Shown here: in pieces, positions 20,838 to 32,800 of the stretch | Layout of the letters: each line of letters begins with the position of its first letter | How positions within the stretch are numbered: position 1 is the stretch's first letter | NCBI GenBank assembly: GCA_020002185.1 | Contig: CM034541.1 | Location: 45,763,428-45,827,427, forward strand | Length of the DNA: 64,000 bases | Direction: 5' to 3' | Origin: Paraescarpia echinospica | Lineage: Eukaryota > Annelida > Polychaeta > Sabellida > Siboglinidae | Position numbers and translations under genes: made by a program | Notes under the pieces: model-generated | What the model saw: only the letters and a program-made list of their open reading frames with translations | What the model was told of the DNA's origin: nothing | Database searches by the model: none

Positions 20838-20880
20838 TGTGTGTTTGGTGTGTGTGTGTGTGTGTGTGTGTTTGGTACGA
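20640..20880. repeat. TG/CA-rich microsatellite tract
   Basis: Impure TG repeats are interspersed with GGTG, GCGTG and GGGGG. Confidence 0.95.
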
Positions 20881-20884
20881 TGCA

Positions 20885-21227
20885 TGACACAATACTCCCG
20901 TCACCAATATTTATTTAACCTGCTATTCCGTGTATGGTGGCGGAACTGTTAAGAACATGTGTAATTGTGTTATGGCTAATCAGAAACAAAATTGTAAACC
21001 AGTGTATGTTGTTAAATATGTGTTACAATGTGCCAACTGTCAAAGCTGAAGTCTTCTTAGTAATGTGTTAGAGTTATCATAAATATGTTGTTAACTATTC
21101 CACACATTTGATAAGTCCGCGCTTACCATATCAACAATGAGCCCACAAAAACAAAGTCGATACCAGTTTCAAGCCTTATCTTTATATTAAAACCCATTTA
21201 TGTGGCAGGACTAACCTGCTAGAGAGG

Positions 21228-21258
<31 letters not shown>

Positions 21259-21335
21259 CATATATATATATATGTATATATATTTATATATATATTTATA
21301 TGTATATATATATATATATATAAATATATAAAGAA
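20885..21335. repeat. AT-rich stretch ending in TA microsatellite
   Basis: 20885-21215 shows nothing recognisable. 21225-21325 is an interrupted (TA)n tract that abuts the 3' end of LINE-D and may have arisen from its tail. Confidence 0.7.
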
Positions 21336-21339
21336 AAAG

Positions 21340-21821
21340 TAAAGTAAAGGTAAGTTCTTTTATAGCGCTGTATCCAGTCCACTGGGCTGCTGAAAGCGCT
21401 TTACAATTCACTCCCTGGCAGACCTGTTCAATCGAACACCATCTCCACTTCTCTGGGAAGCATTCAGCCACGCTGCAATTAATGTGCGAAGACTATTCGT
21501 ACACAAATATCCACCACTGTCTATAGCCAGGTTCTCATTCACACAGCTGAGTGAACTGAAGCTTGACTTACTTGACGTAAGTGCCATGTTCGGATTCGAG
21601 CCTGGGCAGTTCCCTGAACGTTCTCCGACTGGAGCGGTTCTGGCATATCTGGGCGGCTGTGGTGATGTCAAAGCCAGCAGTGGCCAGGTCATGGGCGACT
21701 GAATTGGACCACCGAGTCTTGGGCCGTCCTCTCGGGCGGTGCCATCCTGTTGTTTTAGGATTATAAAGTCGTAGACTCGGCGGGCCGGGACGGTGCACGT
21801 CTTGCGATGAAGGTGTCAATA
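21340..21821 (-). mobile_element. LINE-D, 3' end
   Basis: Read downward from 21821, the minus strand encodes GWHRPRGRPKTRWSNSVAHD and LATAGFDITTAAQICQNRS. This is the conserved C-terminal tail of reverse transcriptases with a GRPKTRW motif. A 3' UTR with AGCGCTTTACAAT-type sequence follows. It is the continuation of the reverse transcriptase at 24951-25790, from which it is separated by a 3.1-kb insertion. Confidence 0.75.
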
Positions 21822-24800
21822 TAGTCCAGTCATTTTACGGTAAAAAAAGGCTCAACCTAATTGCAACAGAAAGTTTGTTATGTGGAACATACTCAGTTAT
21901 ATGTCCACTATGACATATCAAAAATAGAAATGAATCGTATGAGGGCAAACCCCCCAAAACGCAAAAAATGTAGATCCCCAAATAGTCCAAATATACTACT
22001 AATCATTATAAGGGCACTTGTAGTTTAGATGTACAGATAATCTTACCTGGTTTTGTTACATATTTGACATCTGCTGATCTGTTAGAAACATTATCATGTG
22101 CATTGAATCAGCCAATAGTAGTTTAATATGAATATTTTGAAAATAAATGAAACACAGAATTATAACTTTGAATGTTAAGATGCCCCCCAGAGCTACGGCC
22201 AAATCGTGCTGTGTCATGTGTAGGTACATATTCCCGGTGAGGTAAGTTAATAAACTAGTCATATACTGTTATTAAAAGTTGATGTTATATCTTATAAGAA
22301 CATACATGCTACTGATTTGTAAATATATTAAAATCGTCCACGCATGCAAAATTTGAAAAACGTTTAAGAGCTACCAGAAATGGTTTGCGTCGTTCGGTCG
22401 AGTCGCTTCGCATATGCAGACGAAAAACTTGAATAATGTATTGCGTCAGCCGTTCTGTTGGTGATAATATATAATAAATATCCTATCTATGTAAACAATA
22501 ATAGATAATGCTGTGAGCTAAACATTGCATTAACTGTTAATATATGACTTAACTAAGGTTTGACAATTTGATTATTCCGTAAAGGTGGGAGCAGTCATTG
22601 TTTGGGTTCCGTGCTCTGCAGCAGTTGCATTCCTGTTATCATCGGATACCAGGCTGCATTAAATCAAGCCTGGCCATTGATTTGTTTCAGAGATGGAAGT
22701 AACCCTGACATAGTATTGTGCAATATGTAAAAAAATTGACTGTGGTGATTCAGCAAAAGCTACCCTTGATAAAAGGGAGTGAAAGCACATTAATACAGCC
22801 AGCGAATAAAGGAAAGATAATATAATCACTGTACCTGGACAAGTCCACCGCTATTGCAGACTCAATTACTGTAATAATAATGAAATCCGTCGAGTAACTA
22901 AAGTGGATACAAATGCGGGGATAGACACTAATGCGTGTGTCCTATGATCGGCAGAAGGACAGTTCAGTTTTAACAAAAAACGCGTTTTCTGTGGCCAAGA
23001 TGCCAGCGGTGGTAGGAAGAAAAAAAAATCTGATATTGTTCCAATACGAACCATCGCCTTCAAAGATAATGTTTTATCGACATATCGTGAAAAACATGAT
23101 GCATGGTCAGACTCCGTGCAAGCAAGGTTGTTACAAGTGTATGATTTTCCGGACAATGAAAGATATCCCAAAGAAGTATGAAAGCGACGTATGTGTTCCA
23201 AAGAAGAAGAAAATCGGACGACTAACTGACGAAGAAAAAACAAATGCATTCATCAAGGTTGTCAAATTTCTGGAAGAAAATGGTGATGAGCAGTTACTAC
23301 CAATGATCTGGTTAGCAAAATGCTGATATTTATGACCGGCTCAGAAAGTGAACCATATGGAAAAACTCTTATGAGAGCAAAGCTCGCGGAATATTTTGGG
23401 ACCAGGACAATAACCACTCGGATCAATGGAAAGGCAAATGTAGTCACTTTCAATAGCACCGAAGACGCCGTCATTCTGGAATTTTATACACGTGAAGAGG
23501 GTGACATTGAAATGGAGAAAATAAACATTATAGAAACTGCTGCAAAACTCATTCGGAATGATAACAAATCAATAAAAACGTCGACTGAGTCATATCCATC
23601 CTACCATGAAATGGAATCTGAAGCGGAATGCATCAGCTTCCTGCCAGGAAGAGTCTGAAGCGTCTGTTGGAAGGGATAATTGTGGGGAAAGATGTTCGTC
23701 TAAAGATATCATACATTGGACAGGCGATTATGCAGGCAACCCGTCCAAGAGTTCTGATTGCGCCACTACAAGTTGGGTTGGGAGTACAAATCCATCATCA
23801 TTTTGCATCGTGTTTCCTTGTAGACAAACACACTGAACAGGCATGGATTATGCTGTCCGTATATTGAAGTGCAGAAGTTTGAAAAGAATGCGGCATTTGC
23901 ACAAGGGACCACCATTCCCGATTTCACATCGTTGGGGTTTGTTCAATATGCAGCAATCAATGTGGACCACAACATCCGGACATTAGACGGCAGTGGAGTA
24001 TTTCACGGAATGGGAGTAATTGCTACAGTAACTCCTGGTATAAGGACAGCTCAATCTATTCCAAAAAGAAATGTCACTAGCAAAGAAATATGCATGTTGG
24101 GACGCATACAAATCCGCTTCCACAGAGAAGAAAGACACGGCCTGTCAGCTGTAGAATACCAGAAATTAGTCAGCATGAAACCAAGTGACCCGACAGGCCA
24201 GTTGGACATTCATTGAAAGACATCCCTCCTGTTTGGAGAAGTCGTCAGTAATGTTCCTTCCGATGACTGACATGAGTTCAAGTGACGCCACATGCATATT
24301 TTCAACATCAGTATTTGTGTGTGAGCATGCTCGTTGCCATGGTGTTACCCCGGTCATCATGTTTGACTAGCCTCTTTGGTGGAAAACCCTCATGATTATA
24401 ATCAGCGAACCTGTAGGAAGTGACCTGCATAGAATTGTGTTGCGCCTTGGTGGTTTTCACACAGAAATTAGTTTTCTTTGGTGCATTGGACATCTGATGG
24501 TTAGGGACTAAAGGAACTAATGGAACTTGAGTACGTCCCTAAAGCAGTTGAACAGATCGTGACAGGGAAAGCCATATCGCGTGCAGTACGAGCACATCTT
24601 CTTGTTGATGCAGCTGACAACACACTTATTGCATCGCAATCCCTTGAAGTGTCTGTTTGACGTCAACATGCCCATTCAAAAGAAAAATGCCAATATGATG
24701 TAACAGAACAAGACTGAGATAATGAAACAATTGGAACAACATCGTCACATGATGAATTTCATGAAGCTGCGAATTGTGGCTATTTGTATTATACATGGTG

Positions 24801-24947
24801 GCCAATTGGTTTTATGCATTTTTGGGGGGTTTTCCCACCCACGATTTATTTCTATTTTTAGTATGTTACACATAATATATTTATGAATATAAAATCGTTG
24901 AAAAACTTTCAGTTGCAATTTGTGGCAGGTCATATGCTAAAATGACT
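21822..24947 (+). mobile_element. 3.1-kb TIR element inserted in LINE-D
   Basis: The left end contains CAGTCATTTTA (21827-21837) and the right end contains TAAAATGACTG (24937-24947). Inside both ends, ATTGCAAC followed by GAAAGTTT is again inverted. LINE-D sequence flanks both sides. An ATA (or TA) is duplicated at 21819-21821 and 24948-24950, which fits a TA-type target as for Tc1/mariner-like elements, but no DDE transposase is visible. The only coding remnant is the frame set at 22931-24216. Confidence 0.6.
22931..24216 (+). pseudogene. Broken ORF of an unnamed transposon-associated protein family
   Basis: Four consecutive open segments in changing frames read as one protein. The first (to 23326) holds LTDEEKTNAFIKVVKFLEEN. 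The second (23320-23658) holds GKTLMRAKLAEYFG and INIIETAAKLIRND. The third (23628-23867) holds IGQAIMQATRPRVLIAPLQV and HHHFASCFLVD. The fourth (23869-24216) holds KFEKNAAFAQGTTIPDF, NVDHNIRTLDGSGVFHGMG and IATVTPG. From memory, proteins with a GxGxxxHHxFxSxxLxD block and an NVDHNIRTLDGxxxFHGMG block are abundant and uncharacterised in cnidarian and molluscan genomes. I cannot give a family name or reaction. Three frameshifts (near 23320, 23640, 23865) make it a pseudogene. The 5' end of the coding region is uncertain. Confidence 0.6.
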
Positions 24948-24950
24948 GAT

Positions 24951-25790
24951 ACCAGCGGAGACGGCGTTGACGATGGAGGGATGATGATGATGATGATGAT
25001 GAGTGGGTTGGCCGGTTCTATCTCGTATGGTAGCAGTTGGTGATGTGCTGTTGCCAGGAGATACGTAATAAACGACGCAGGCATCGAATATCGAACACGT
25101 CGAGGCGACGGCGATCTGTGAGAGTTGTTGCCCAGGATTCGGCGCCATACAGAAGAACGGAAATAATCAGCACACGGCACATATTTATCTTGGTTTTGAT
25201 GCTGATGCGTCGTTTGCGGAAAAGAGGATTCGATAGACGGCACATGGCACCGGCAGCTTTGGAGATGCGGGATGTAATGTCTTTGACTGATGATCCATTG
25301 TTTGTTATAACAGATCCTAAATAGGTGAAAGAGTCCACAATTTCAATATGTTCGTTTAGGAAATGCAGTGGTGATGGAGTTGTCGGATCTGGACTGTCAG
25401 CCATGAGTTTGGTCTTTGTCCAGCTTATGGTCATGCCCACATGGTTTGCTTCTTCCTGAAGTATTGTCAAGGCCTGTTGTAGTCCATCGATGGTGGAGAT
25501 GAATATGGCGATGTCGTCGGCGTAATCGAGATAAGTCAGGGTATAATTACCAAGTTTGATGCCAATGTTGCATCGGTTGGTCAATCGGCGCATAAGGTGG
25601 TCAATCACGCTGTTGAAGTGATCATGAGCCAGACCACATCCTTGTTTTATACCATATTCGACTGCGAACTCTTCCGATAGAGAGGAGGCGAGGCGTACGG
25701 ATGGGCGGGTGTCGGTATGACGTGTGCGGACGAGATCTCTAAGTTTCTCAGGGACACCAACAAATTGTAGGATTTTCTATATCGCGGGTT
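24951..25790 (-). mobile_element. LINE-D, reverse transcriptase region
   Basis: 25018-25608 encodes 196 residues with LTYLDYADDIAIF (catalytic YADD), SWTKTKLM, FTYLGSVITNNG, KINMCRVLIISVLLYGAESW and RRLLRISWQQHI, all standard LINE reverse transcriptase and thumb motifs. Upstream to 25790 the frame continues through GIKQGCG, the counterpart of GVRQGC. The 5' part is lost at the boundary with the 33-bp minisatellite. The 3' tail continues at 21821. Confidence 0.85.
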
Positions 25791-25792
25791 GA

Positions 25793-26755
25793 CCGAGGCT
25801 GGTTACCGTAATGGTATGGGTTGACCGAGGCTGGTCACCAGAATGGTAAGGGTTGACCAGCGGCTGTTCACGGAATGGTAAGGGTTGATTGAGGCTGGTT
25901 ACTGGAATGGTAGGGATTGACCGAGGCTGGTGACTGGAATGGAAGGGGTTGACCGAGGCTGGTTACCATAATGGTATAGGTTGACCCAGGCTGGTCACCG
26001 GATTGGTAGGGGTTGACCAGCGGCTGTCCACGGAATAGTAGGGGTTGATCGAAGCTGGTTACCGGAATGGTAGGGGTTGACCGAGGCTGGTGACCGGAAT
26101 GGTAGGGGTTGACCGAGGCTGGTCACCGGAATAAAAGGGGTTGACCCAGGCTGGTCACCGGAATGGAGGGGTTGACCCAGGCTGGTCACCGGAATGGAAG
26201 GGGTTGACTGAGGCTGGTTACCGGAATGGTATGGGTTGACCGAGGCTGGTCACCGGAATGGTATGGGTTGACCGTGGCTGGTCACCGGAATTGTATGGGT
26301 TGACCGAGGCTGGTCACCGGAATGAAAGGGGTTGACCCAGGCTGGTTACCTGAATGGAAGGGGTTGATCCAGGCTGGTCACCAGAATGGAAGGGGTTGAC
26401 CCAGGCTGGTCACCGGAATGGAAGGGGTTGACCCAGGCTGGTCACCGGAATGGAAGTGTTTGACCCAGGCTGGTCTACGGAATGGAAGGGGTTGACACAG
26501 GCTGGTCACCGGAATGGAGGGGTTGACCCAGGCTGGTCACCGGAATGGAAGGGGTTGACTGAGACTGGTTACCGGAATGGTATGGGTTGACCGAGGCTGG
26601 TCACCGGAATGGTATGGGTTGACCGAGGCTGGTCACCGGAATGGTATGGGTTGACCGAGGCTGGTCACCGGAATGAAAGGGGTTGACCCAGGCTGGTTAC
26701 CTGAGTGGAAGGGGTTGACTGAGGCTGGTTACCGGTATGGAAGGGGTTGACTTAC
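25793..26755. repeat. 33-bp minisatellite
   Basis: About 29 units of 33 bp contain GGTTGACCCAGGCTGGTCAC followed by CGGAATGGAAGGG. Most units contain GGTNACC or GGTCACC dyads. The 64-codon minus-strand frame through it is repeat-derived. Confidence 0.95.
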
Positions 26756-26802
26756 GGTGATCCCAGAAAGGTACGAGTTACATCACGTGTTGTTCGGCAC
26801 TG

Positions 26803-27651
26803 TTGTTGAAAAAGTGTGGTCCCATTTGTTTGTCTACTAATGATGGGTCACATCATGAGTGCAACGATTCTGTGGTTGATTACAGGATGTTTCCGATGAG
26901 GCGTTCAGCAGACCCAAGTGTAAAGACGGAAGCGTCGAATCGTCCGTCGCCGACAGACGTTTTGAAGTTTCAAGTGGAGCAGGTCGCGGCGACAGATTCA
27001 CACTCGGATACAGCTGAGAACGCATCTGATTGTGGACCGGAGACCGACAAGAGTGTGGCTGCTACCGAGCTACTGAGGCTGGAGAAGGGACGGGAGACGG
27101 GGGAGGAGTTGGGTCGGATGATGCGGGAGTTGAATCAGGAGATGCGGCAAGAGATGGGGCTAGAGATGCGAGAGTTTGGGCAGAAGATCGGAGAAGAAAT
27201 GGTGAAGGAGATGGGGCGGAAGTTGCACGAGTTGGGGCAGGAGGTGGGGCTCGGGATGCGGGAGATGCGGCAAGAGATGAGTGAGATGAAGGATATGTGG
27301 CTGAACATGGGGAGCGAGATGAGTGAGATGAGGCAGGAGATGGGGAGCGAGATGTGTGAGATGAGACAGGAGATGGGGAAGGTGGATGAGATGGGGCAGA
27401 ACATGCTACAGGAGACGGATGCGCTGCGGCAGGAGGTGATGGGTATGTTTACGGCGGTGCCATCGAATGTGACCAACGTTGGCGCAGCCTCTGTGTCATC
27501 GAGTTATCTGGCGACTGCCCTGGCTGCTTTCCCAACAGTGGAGAGTCTGCCCGAAGTAGCCGTTGACCCCTCCGATACAGGTAAGGTGCCGTCTTTGAAT
27601 GCTTTGTTTCAATTAGTGTTGTTTTCCCCACCACACACCAAGAGTGTCTAG
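26803..27651 (+). CDS. Coiled-coil coding exon with EMRQEMG repeats
   Basis: This is an open frame of 282 codons. The likely exon is 26886-27580. A TTGATTACAG acceptor-like sequence precedes ATGTTTCCG (ATG at 26887), and CAG followed by GTAAGG at 27581 is a consensus donor. Residues after the Ser/Asp-rich N-terminus form a long Met/Glu-rich helix, with repeats of the type EMRQEMG and SEMSEMRQEM spaced about 7-11 residues, typical of an extended coiled coil. A short Ser/Val/Ala-rich stretch (SYLATALAAF) follows. No signal peptide or catalytic motif is visible. If the donor is used, the protein continues into an exon I cannot find. It could instead be an expanded repeat within a transposon ORF. 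Confidence 0.5.
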   Translation: MLKKCGPICLSTNDGSHHECNDSVVDYRMFPMRRSADPSVKTEASNRPSPTDVLKFQVEQVAATDSHSDTAENASDCGPETDKSVAATELLRLEKGRETGEELGRMMRELNQEMRQEMGLEMREFGQKIGEEMVKEMGRKLHELGQEVGLGMREMRQEMSEMKDMWLNMGSEMSEMRQEMGSEMCEMRQEMGKVDEMGQNMLQETDALRQEVMGMFTAVPSNVTNVGAASVSSSYLATALAAFPTVESLPEVAVDPSDTGKVPSLNALFQLVLFSPPHTKSV

Positions 27652-27793
27652 TGTCATCTAAAGTCTGGAATAGTTTGTGAGTGAATGCTTTATTTCGGAA
27701 TTGAATAGTACTCAAATAAATAAATGAAAGACGAAAGACACAAATATTATAATACGATGCAATTGCTGGTTGGCAGCAGAGCCGATTCTGTCA

Positions 27794-27796
<3 letters not shown>

Positions 27797-27886
<90 letters not shown>

Positions 27887-27892
27887 ACATAG

Positions 27893-27953
<61 letters not shown>

Positions 27954-27956
27954 TAC
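27797..27956. repeat. (TA)n-(TG)n-(TA)n microsatellite
   Basis: TA repeats flank a TG core of about 40 bp. The frames on both strands are artefacts. Confidence 0.95.
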
Positions 27957-29859
27957 AAAACAATTGTTATTGGTCGCTACCAACCGCTGATAATGGTAGA
28001 TTGGTTGCTATAACATATATAGATTTTTCAACAACATAGATACAGCTTGCAAATAATAACCATAAACGGACAACAAATACATTTTTTTAAAATAATAACT
28101 AACAACAATTATGACAACGTAGAGTGTACGAAGAAAGAAACATAAATTAGTATTCAATTATAAGGGGTATATAGTGCTAAATACGATTTATTTATACATG
28201 TGTAGAACAAATGATAAATATTCCAGAAGAACAAACCCATTTATAAGCATCTTTATATTCAGCAGTATTCTCATAAACAGCCAACGAATAAAATAAAATT
28301 ATAAAACCAGTGGTAACAATTTTAATATATTTAGTGTAGTATTGCCATACCTGTGTTAGGACACACGACTTTAAAGAAAATACAAAACTGGTAATGTTAG
28401 GTTTGCTAGGAATATCAAGTGAAATGTTATTCCGTACTAACGGCCCTCGACATAATAGACTGTTTGATGATTGTAGCGAAGAACTGCTGATTTATCGAAT
28501 ATGGCTAAGTTGCCTTGCGTCACGACTGTGAATATCATAGGCGTCGCATCGATCCTGACTCGACATTAATGCCGGGCGGCCCAGAGGGTCTACCCGGCAT
28601 ACCTGGTATTCTACACGGCATCCGCGGGGGCCCACGTACAGTTAAGACTCGAAACCGTAGAGTCGTCGAAAGCATCGCTCGTGTTGCTGACATTATTTAA
28701 CCCATGTGCAACTGTAAAGAACATTTCCCTCACTTAATTTTGTACTGATCGTTTTTTATTCTATAGCTAATTCCTACCCAGATTTTTCTATTTCAAAAAC
28801 ATTCATTCAGGCACAGCGCTTTATTATTATTTTGTTTTAGGGTATATGTTCGGATCAATGTGTAGGTCTGGGAGCGTAACCAAATTCCGCTCTCTTGTAT
28901 GATTCATATGAAAATGCATGCCCGCAAGCAGGGGCACTATAGACGCAACGCCACCGCAAACAAACTCCAACAGCACCCCCACCGCCACCCCTTCTTCCGA
29001 TGCCAGTCCGATAGACAGAAGCTGAGGTTCCGGCTGAAACTCTCCCATTCGACACAAATTCACCAATATGCTTTCCGTCACAACGCACCAAAAAAAAAAG
29101 TATCCATGCCATGGGCCTGCAGTATACAGGGTTATATCCGTTTGGAATCCCACCAATATATGGGTAAGCTTATTTAGGTTAAAAACCACTTTTTCATGTC
29201 GACGTTATTGTGTGTGTGTCCTGGTGGCGAGGGCTGCTGCGGACGCCATTCCAATTGGGAGTAAGGAAATAATGATTATATACATATAGGCAAAGTAGCT
29301 GCTATATACCTTAAGACGGCGAAAGGAACTTTGGAGCCTGGAGCTGGAACGGGCACGGCCTGATTGTGGAAACGATGAAGGGTCAGTGGAAGATGACCAG
29401 CCAAGTATCGGCAATAACGAGGATCTCCAAGACTCGGCAAGACAGGAGTTCATCGATGAACCGGTGCACCCCGCAGGCAAGGAGAAAGCGAAGCACGATA
29501 GTCTGGCCACTCACCACCGTACCCGCTGAAACTTCTGCGGAAACTCGAAAGCTGTGATACCTACACACTTTTTCCACTGAAATAAAAACCAGTGCAAGAG
29601 AGCGGGACTCTGGTAGACAGCACTTCAGCGTGCTCAACGATCTCGACGTTTATTACTCCCTTCGAATCGAGATCTGGAAGACCCATGCTACGCCCTCACT
29701 CATATTCACGATCTTACGTGACACGGCCAGAGTTCCCCGCACGCGCCTGGAGGAGCGCTGTAAATAGTGGTGTGGATTTGTCACCTCCTATGATATCGTT
29801 GTGTGTGACGCAGAGCGGATGGACGGCTCCAGACCTCAGCTCCAGAAGAGGAGTTAAGC
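27957..29859. other. Intergenic, no confident gene
   Basis: 27957-28510 is AT-rich without features. 28515-28700 is a 61-codon frame from TTG with MPGGPEGLPGIPGILHGIRG, slightly collagen-like but too short to call. 28710-29860 holds several short frames without recognisable motifs. 29205-29600 is GC-richer on the plus strand and could hide an exon, but I see no domain. Confidence 0.4.
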
Positions 29860-32800
29860 AAAACCCTGACACTGATCAACTGAACTACTTCATGAGCAGT
29901 ATGTTGCCGGATCCACCTTCTCGGCCATCATACAAAACCCTGACACTGATCAACTGAACTACTTCATCAGCAGCATGTTGACGGATCCACCTTCTCGGCC
30001 ATCATACAAAACCCCCACACCGATCAACTGAATTACTTCATTAGCAGTATGTTGCCGGATCCACCTTCTCGGCCATCATACAAAACCATGACACTGATCA
30101 ACTGAACTACTTCATAAGCAGCATGTTGACGGATCCACCTTCTCGGCCATCATACAAAACCCTGACACTGATCACCTGAACTACTTCATGAGCAGCATGT
30201 TGACGGATCCACCTTCTCGGCCATCATCAAAAACCTTGACACCGATCAACTGAACTACTTCATGAGCAGTATGTTGACGAATCCACCTTCTCGGCCATCA
30301 TACAAAACCCTGACACCGATCAACTGAACTACTTCATAAGCAGCATGTTGACGGATCCACCTTCTCGGCCATCATACAAAACCCTGACACCGATCAACTG
30401 AACTATTTCATGAGCAGCATGTTGCCAGATCCACCTTCTTGGCCATCAAACAAAACCCTGACACTGATCAACTGAACTACTTCATGCGCTGTATGTTGCC
30501 GGATCCACCTTCTCAGCCATCATAGAAAACCCTGACACCGATCAACTGAACTATTTCATGCGCTGTATGTTGCCGGATCCTCCTTCTCGGCCATCATAGA
30601 AAACCCTGACACTGATCAACTGAACTACTTCATGCGCTGTATGTTGCCGGATCCACCTTCTCGGCCATCATACAAAACCCTGACACCGATCAACTGAACT
30701 ACTTCATGCACTGTATGTTGATGGATCCACCTTCTCGGCCATCATACAAAACCCTGACACCGATCAACTGAACTACTTCATGCGCTGTATGTTGCCGGAT
30801 CCACCTTCTCGGCCATCATAGAAAACCCTGACACTAATCAACTGAACTACTTCATGCGCTGTATGTTGCCGGATCCACCTTCTCGGCCATCATACAAAAC
30901 CCTGACACCGATCAACTGAACTACTTCATGCACTGTATGTTGATGGATCCACCTTCTCGGCCATCATACAAAACACTGACACTGATCAACTGAACTACTT
31001 CATGCGCTGTATGTTGCCGGATCCACCTTCTCGGCCATCATACAAAACCCTGACACCGATCAACTGAACTACTTCATGCGCTCTATGTTGCCGGATCCAC
31101 CTTCTCGGCCATCATACAAAACCCTGACACTGATCAACTGAACTACTTCATGCGCTGTATGTTGCCGGATCCACCTTCTCGGCCATCATACAAAACCCCG
31201 ACACTGATCAACTGAACTACTTCATGCGCTATATTTTGTCGGATCCACCTTCTCGGCCATCATACAAAACCCTGAAACTGATCAACTGAACTACTTCATG
31301 AGCAGTATGTTGACGGATCCACCTTCTCGGCCATCATACAAAATCCTGACACCGATCAACTGAACTACTTCATGCGCTGTATGTTGCCGGATCCTCCTTT
31401 TCGGCCATCATACAAACCCTGACACTGATCAACTGAACTACTTCATGCGCAGTATGTTGCCGGATCCTCCTTCTCGGCCATCATACAAAACACTAACACT
31501 GATCAACTGAATTACTTCATGCGCTGTATGTTGCCGGATCCACCTTCTCAGCCATCATAGAAAACCCTGACACCGATCAACTGAACTACTTCATGCGCTG
31601 TATGTTGCCGGATCCTCCTTCTCGGCCATCATACAAAACCCTGACACTGATCAACTGAACTACTTCATCAGCAGCATGTTGACGGATCCACCTTCTCGGC
31701 CATCATACAAAACCCCCACACCGATCAACTGAACTACTTCATTAGCAGTATGTTGCCGGATCCACCTTCTCGGCCATCATACAAAACCATGACACTGATC
31801 AACTGAACTACTTCATAAGCAGCATGTTGACGGATCCACCTTCTCGGCCATCATACAAAACCCTGACACTGATCACCTGAACTACTTCATGAGCAGCATG
31901 TTGACAGATCCACCTTCTCGGCCATCATCAAAAACCTTGACACCGATCAACTGAACTACTTCATGAGCAGTATGTTGACGAATCCACCTTCTCGGCCATC
32001 ATACAAAACCCTGACACCGATCAACTGAACTACTTCATAAGCAGCAATGTTGACGGATCCACCTTCTCGGCCATCATACAAAACCCTGACACCGATCAAC
32101 TGAACTATTTCATGAGCAGCATGTTGCCGGATCCACCTTCTTGGCCATCAAACAAAACCCTGACACTGATCAACTGAACTACTTCATGCGCAGTATGTTG
32201 CCGGATCCACCTTCTCGGCCGTCATGCAAAATCCTGACACCGATCAACTGAACTACTTCATGCGCTGTATGTTGCCGGATCCTCCTTTTCGGCCATCATA
32301 CAAACCCTGACACTGATCAACTGAACTACTTCATGCGCTGTATGTTGCCGGATCCTCCTTCTCGGCCATCATACAAAACACTGACACTGATCAACTGAAC
32401 TACTTCATGCGCTGTATGTTGCCGGATCCTCCTTCTCGGCCATCATAGAAAACCCTGACACCGATCATCTGAACTACTTCATGCGCTGTATGTTGCCGGA
32501 TCCTCCTTCTCGGCCATCATAGAAAACCCTGACACTGATCAACTGAACTACTTTATGCGCTGTATTGTGCCGGATCCACCTTCTCGGCCATCATACAAAA
32601 CCCAGACACTGATCAACTGAACTACTTCATGCGCTGTATGTTGCCGGATCCACCTTCTCGGCCATCATACAAAACCCTGACACCGATCAACTGAACTACT
32701 TCATGCACTGTATGTTGATGGATCCACCTTCTCGGCCATCATACAAAACACTGACACTGATCAACTGAACTACTTCATGCGCTGTATGTTGCCGGATCCA

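Noticed and set aside
21408..21702. Other frames over the LINE-D tail
   Set aside because: They are shadows of the GRPKTRW-containing LINE frame.
28515..28700. Collagen-like short frame
   Set aside because: It has fewer than three regular Gly-X-Y triplets, starts from TTG and shows no flanking exon.
29592..29957. A 121-codon plus-strand frame
   Set aside because: Its end is translated satellite, and no motif or splice signal supports the rest.
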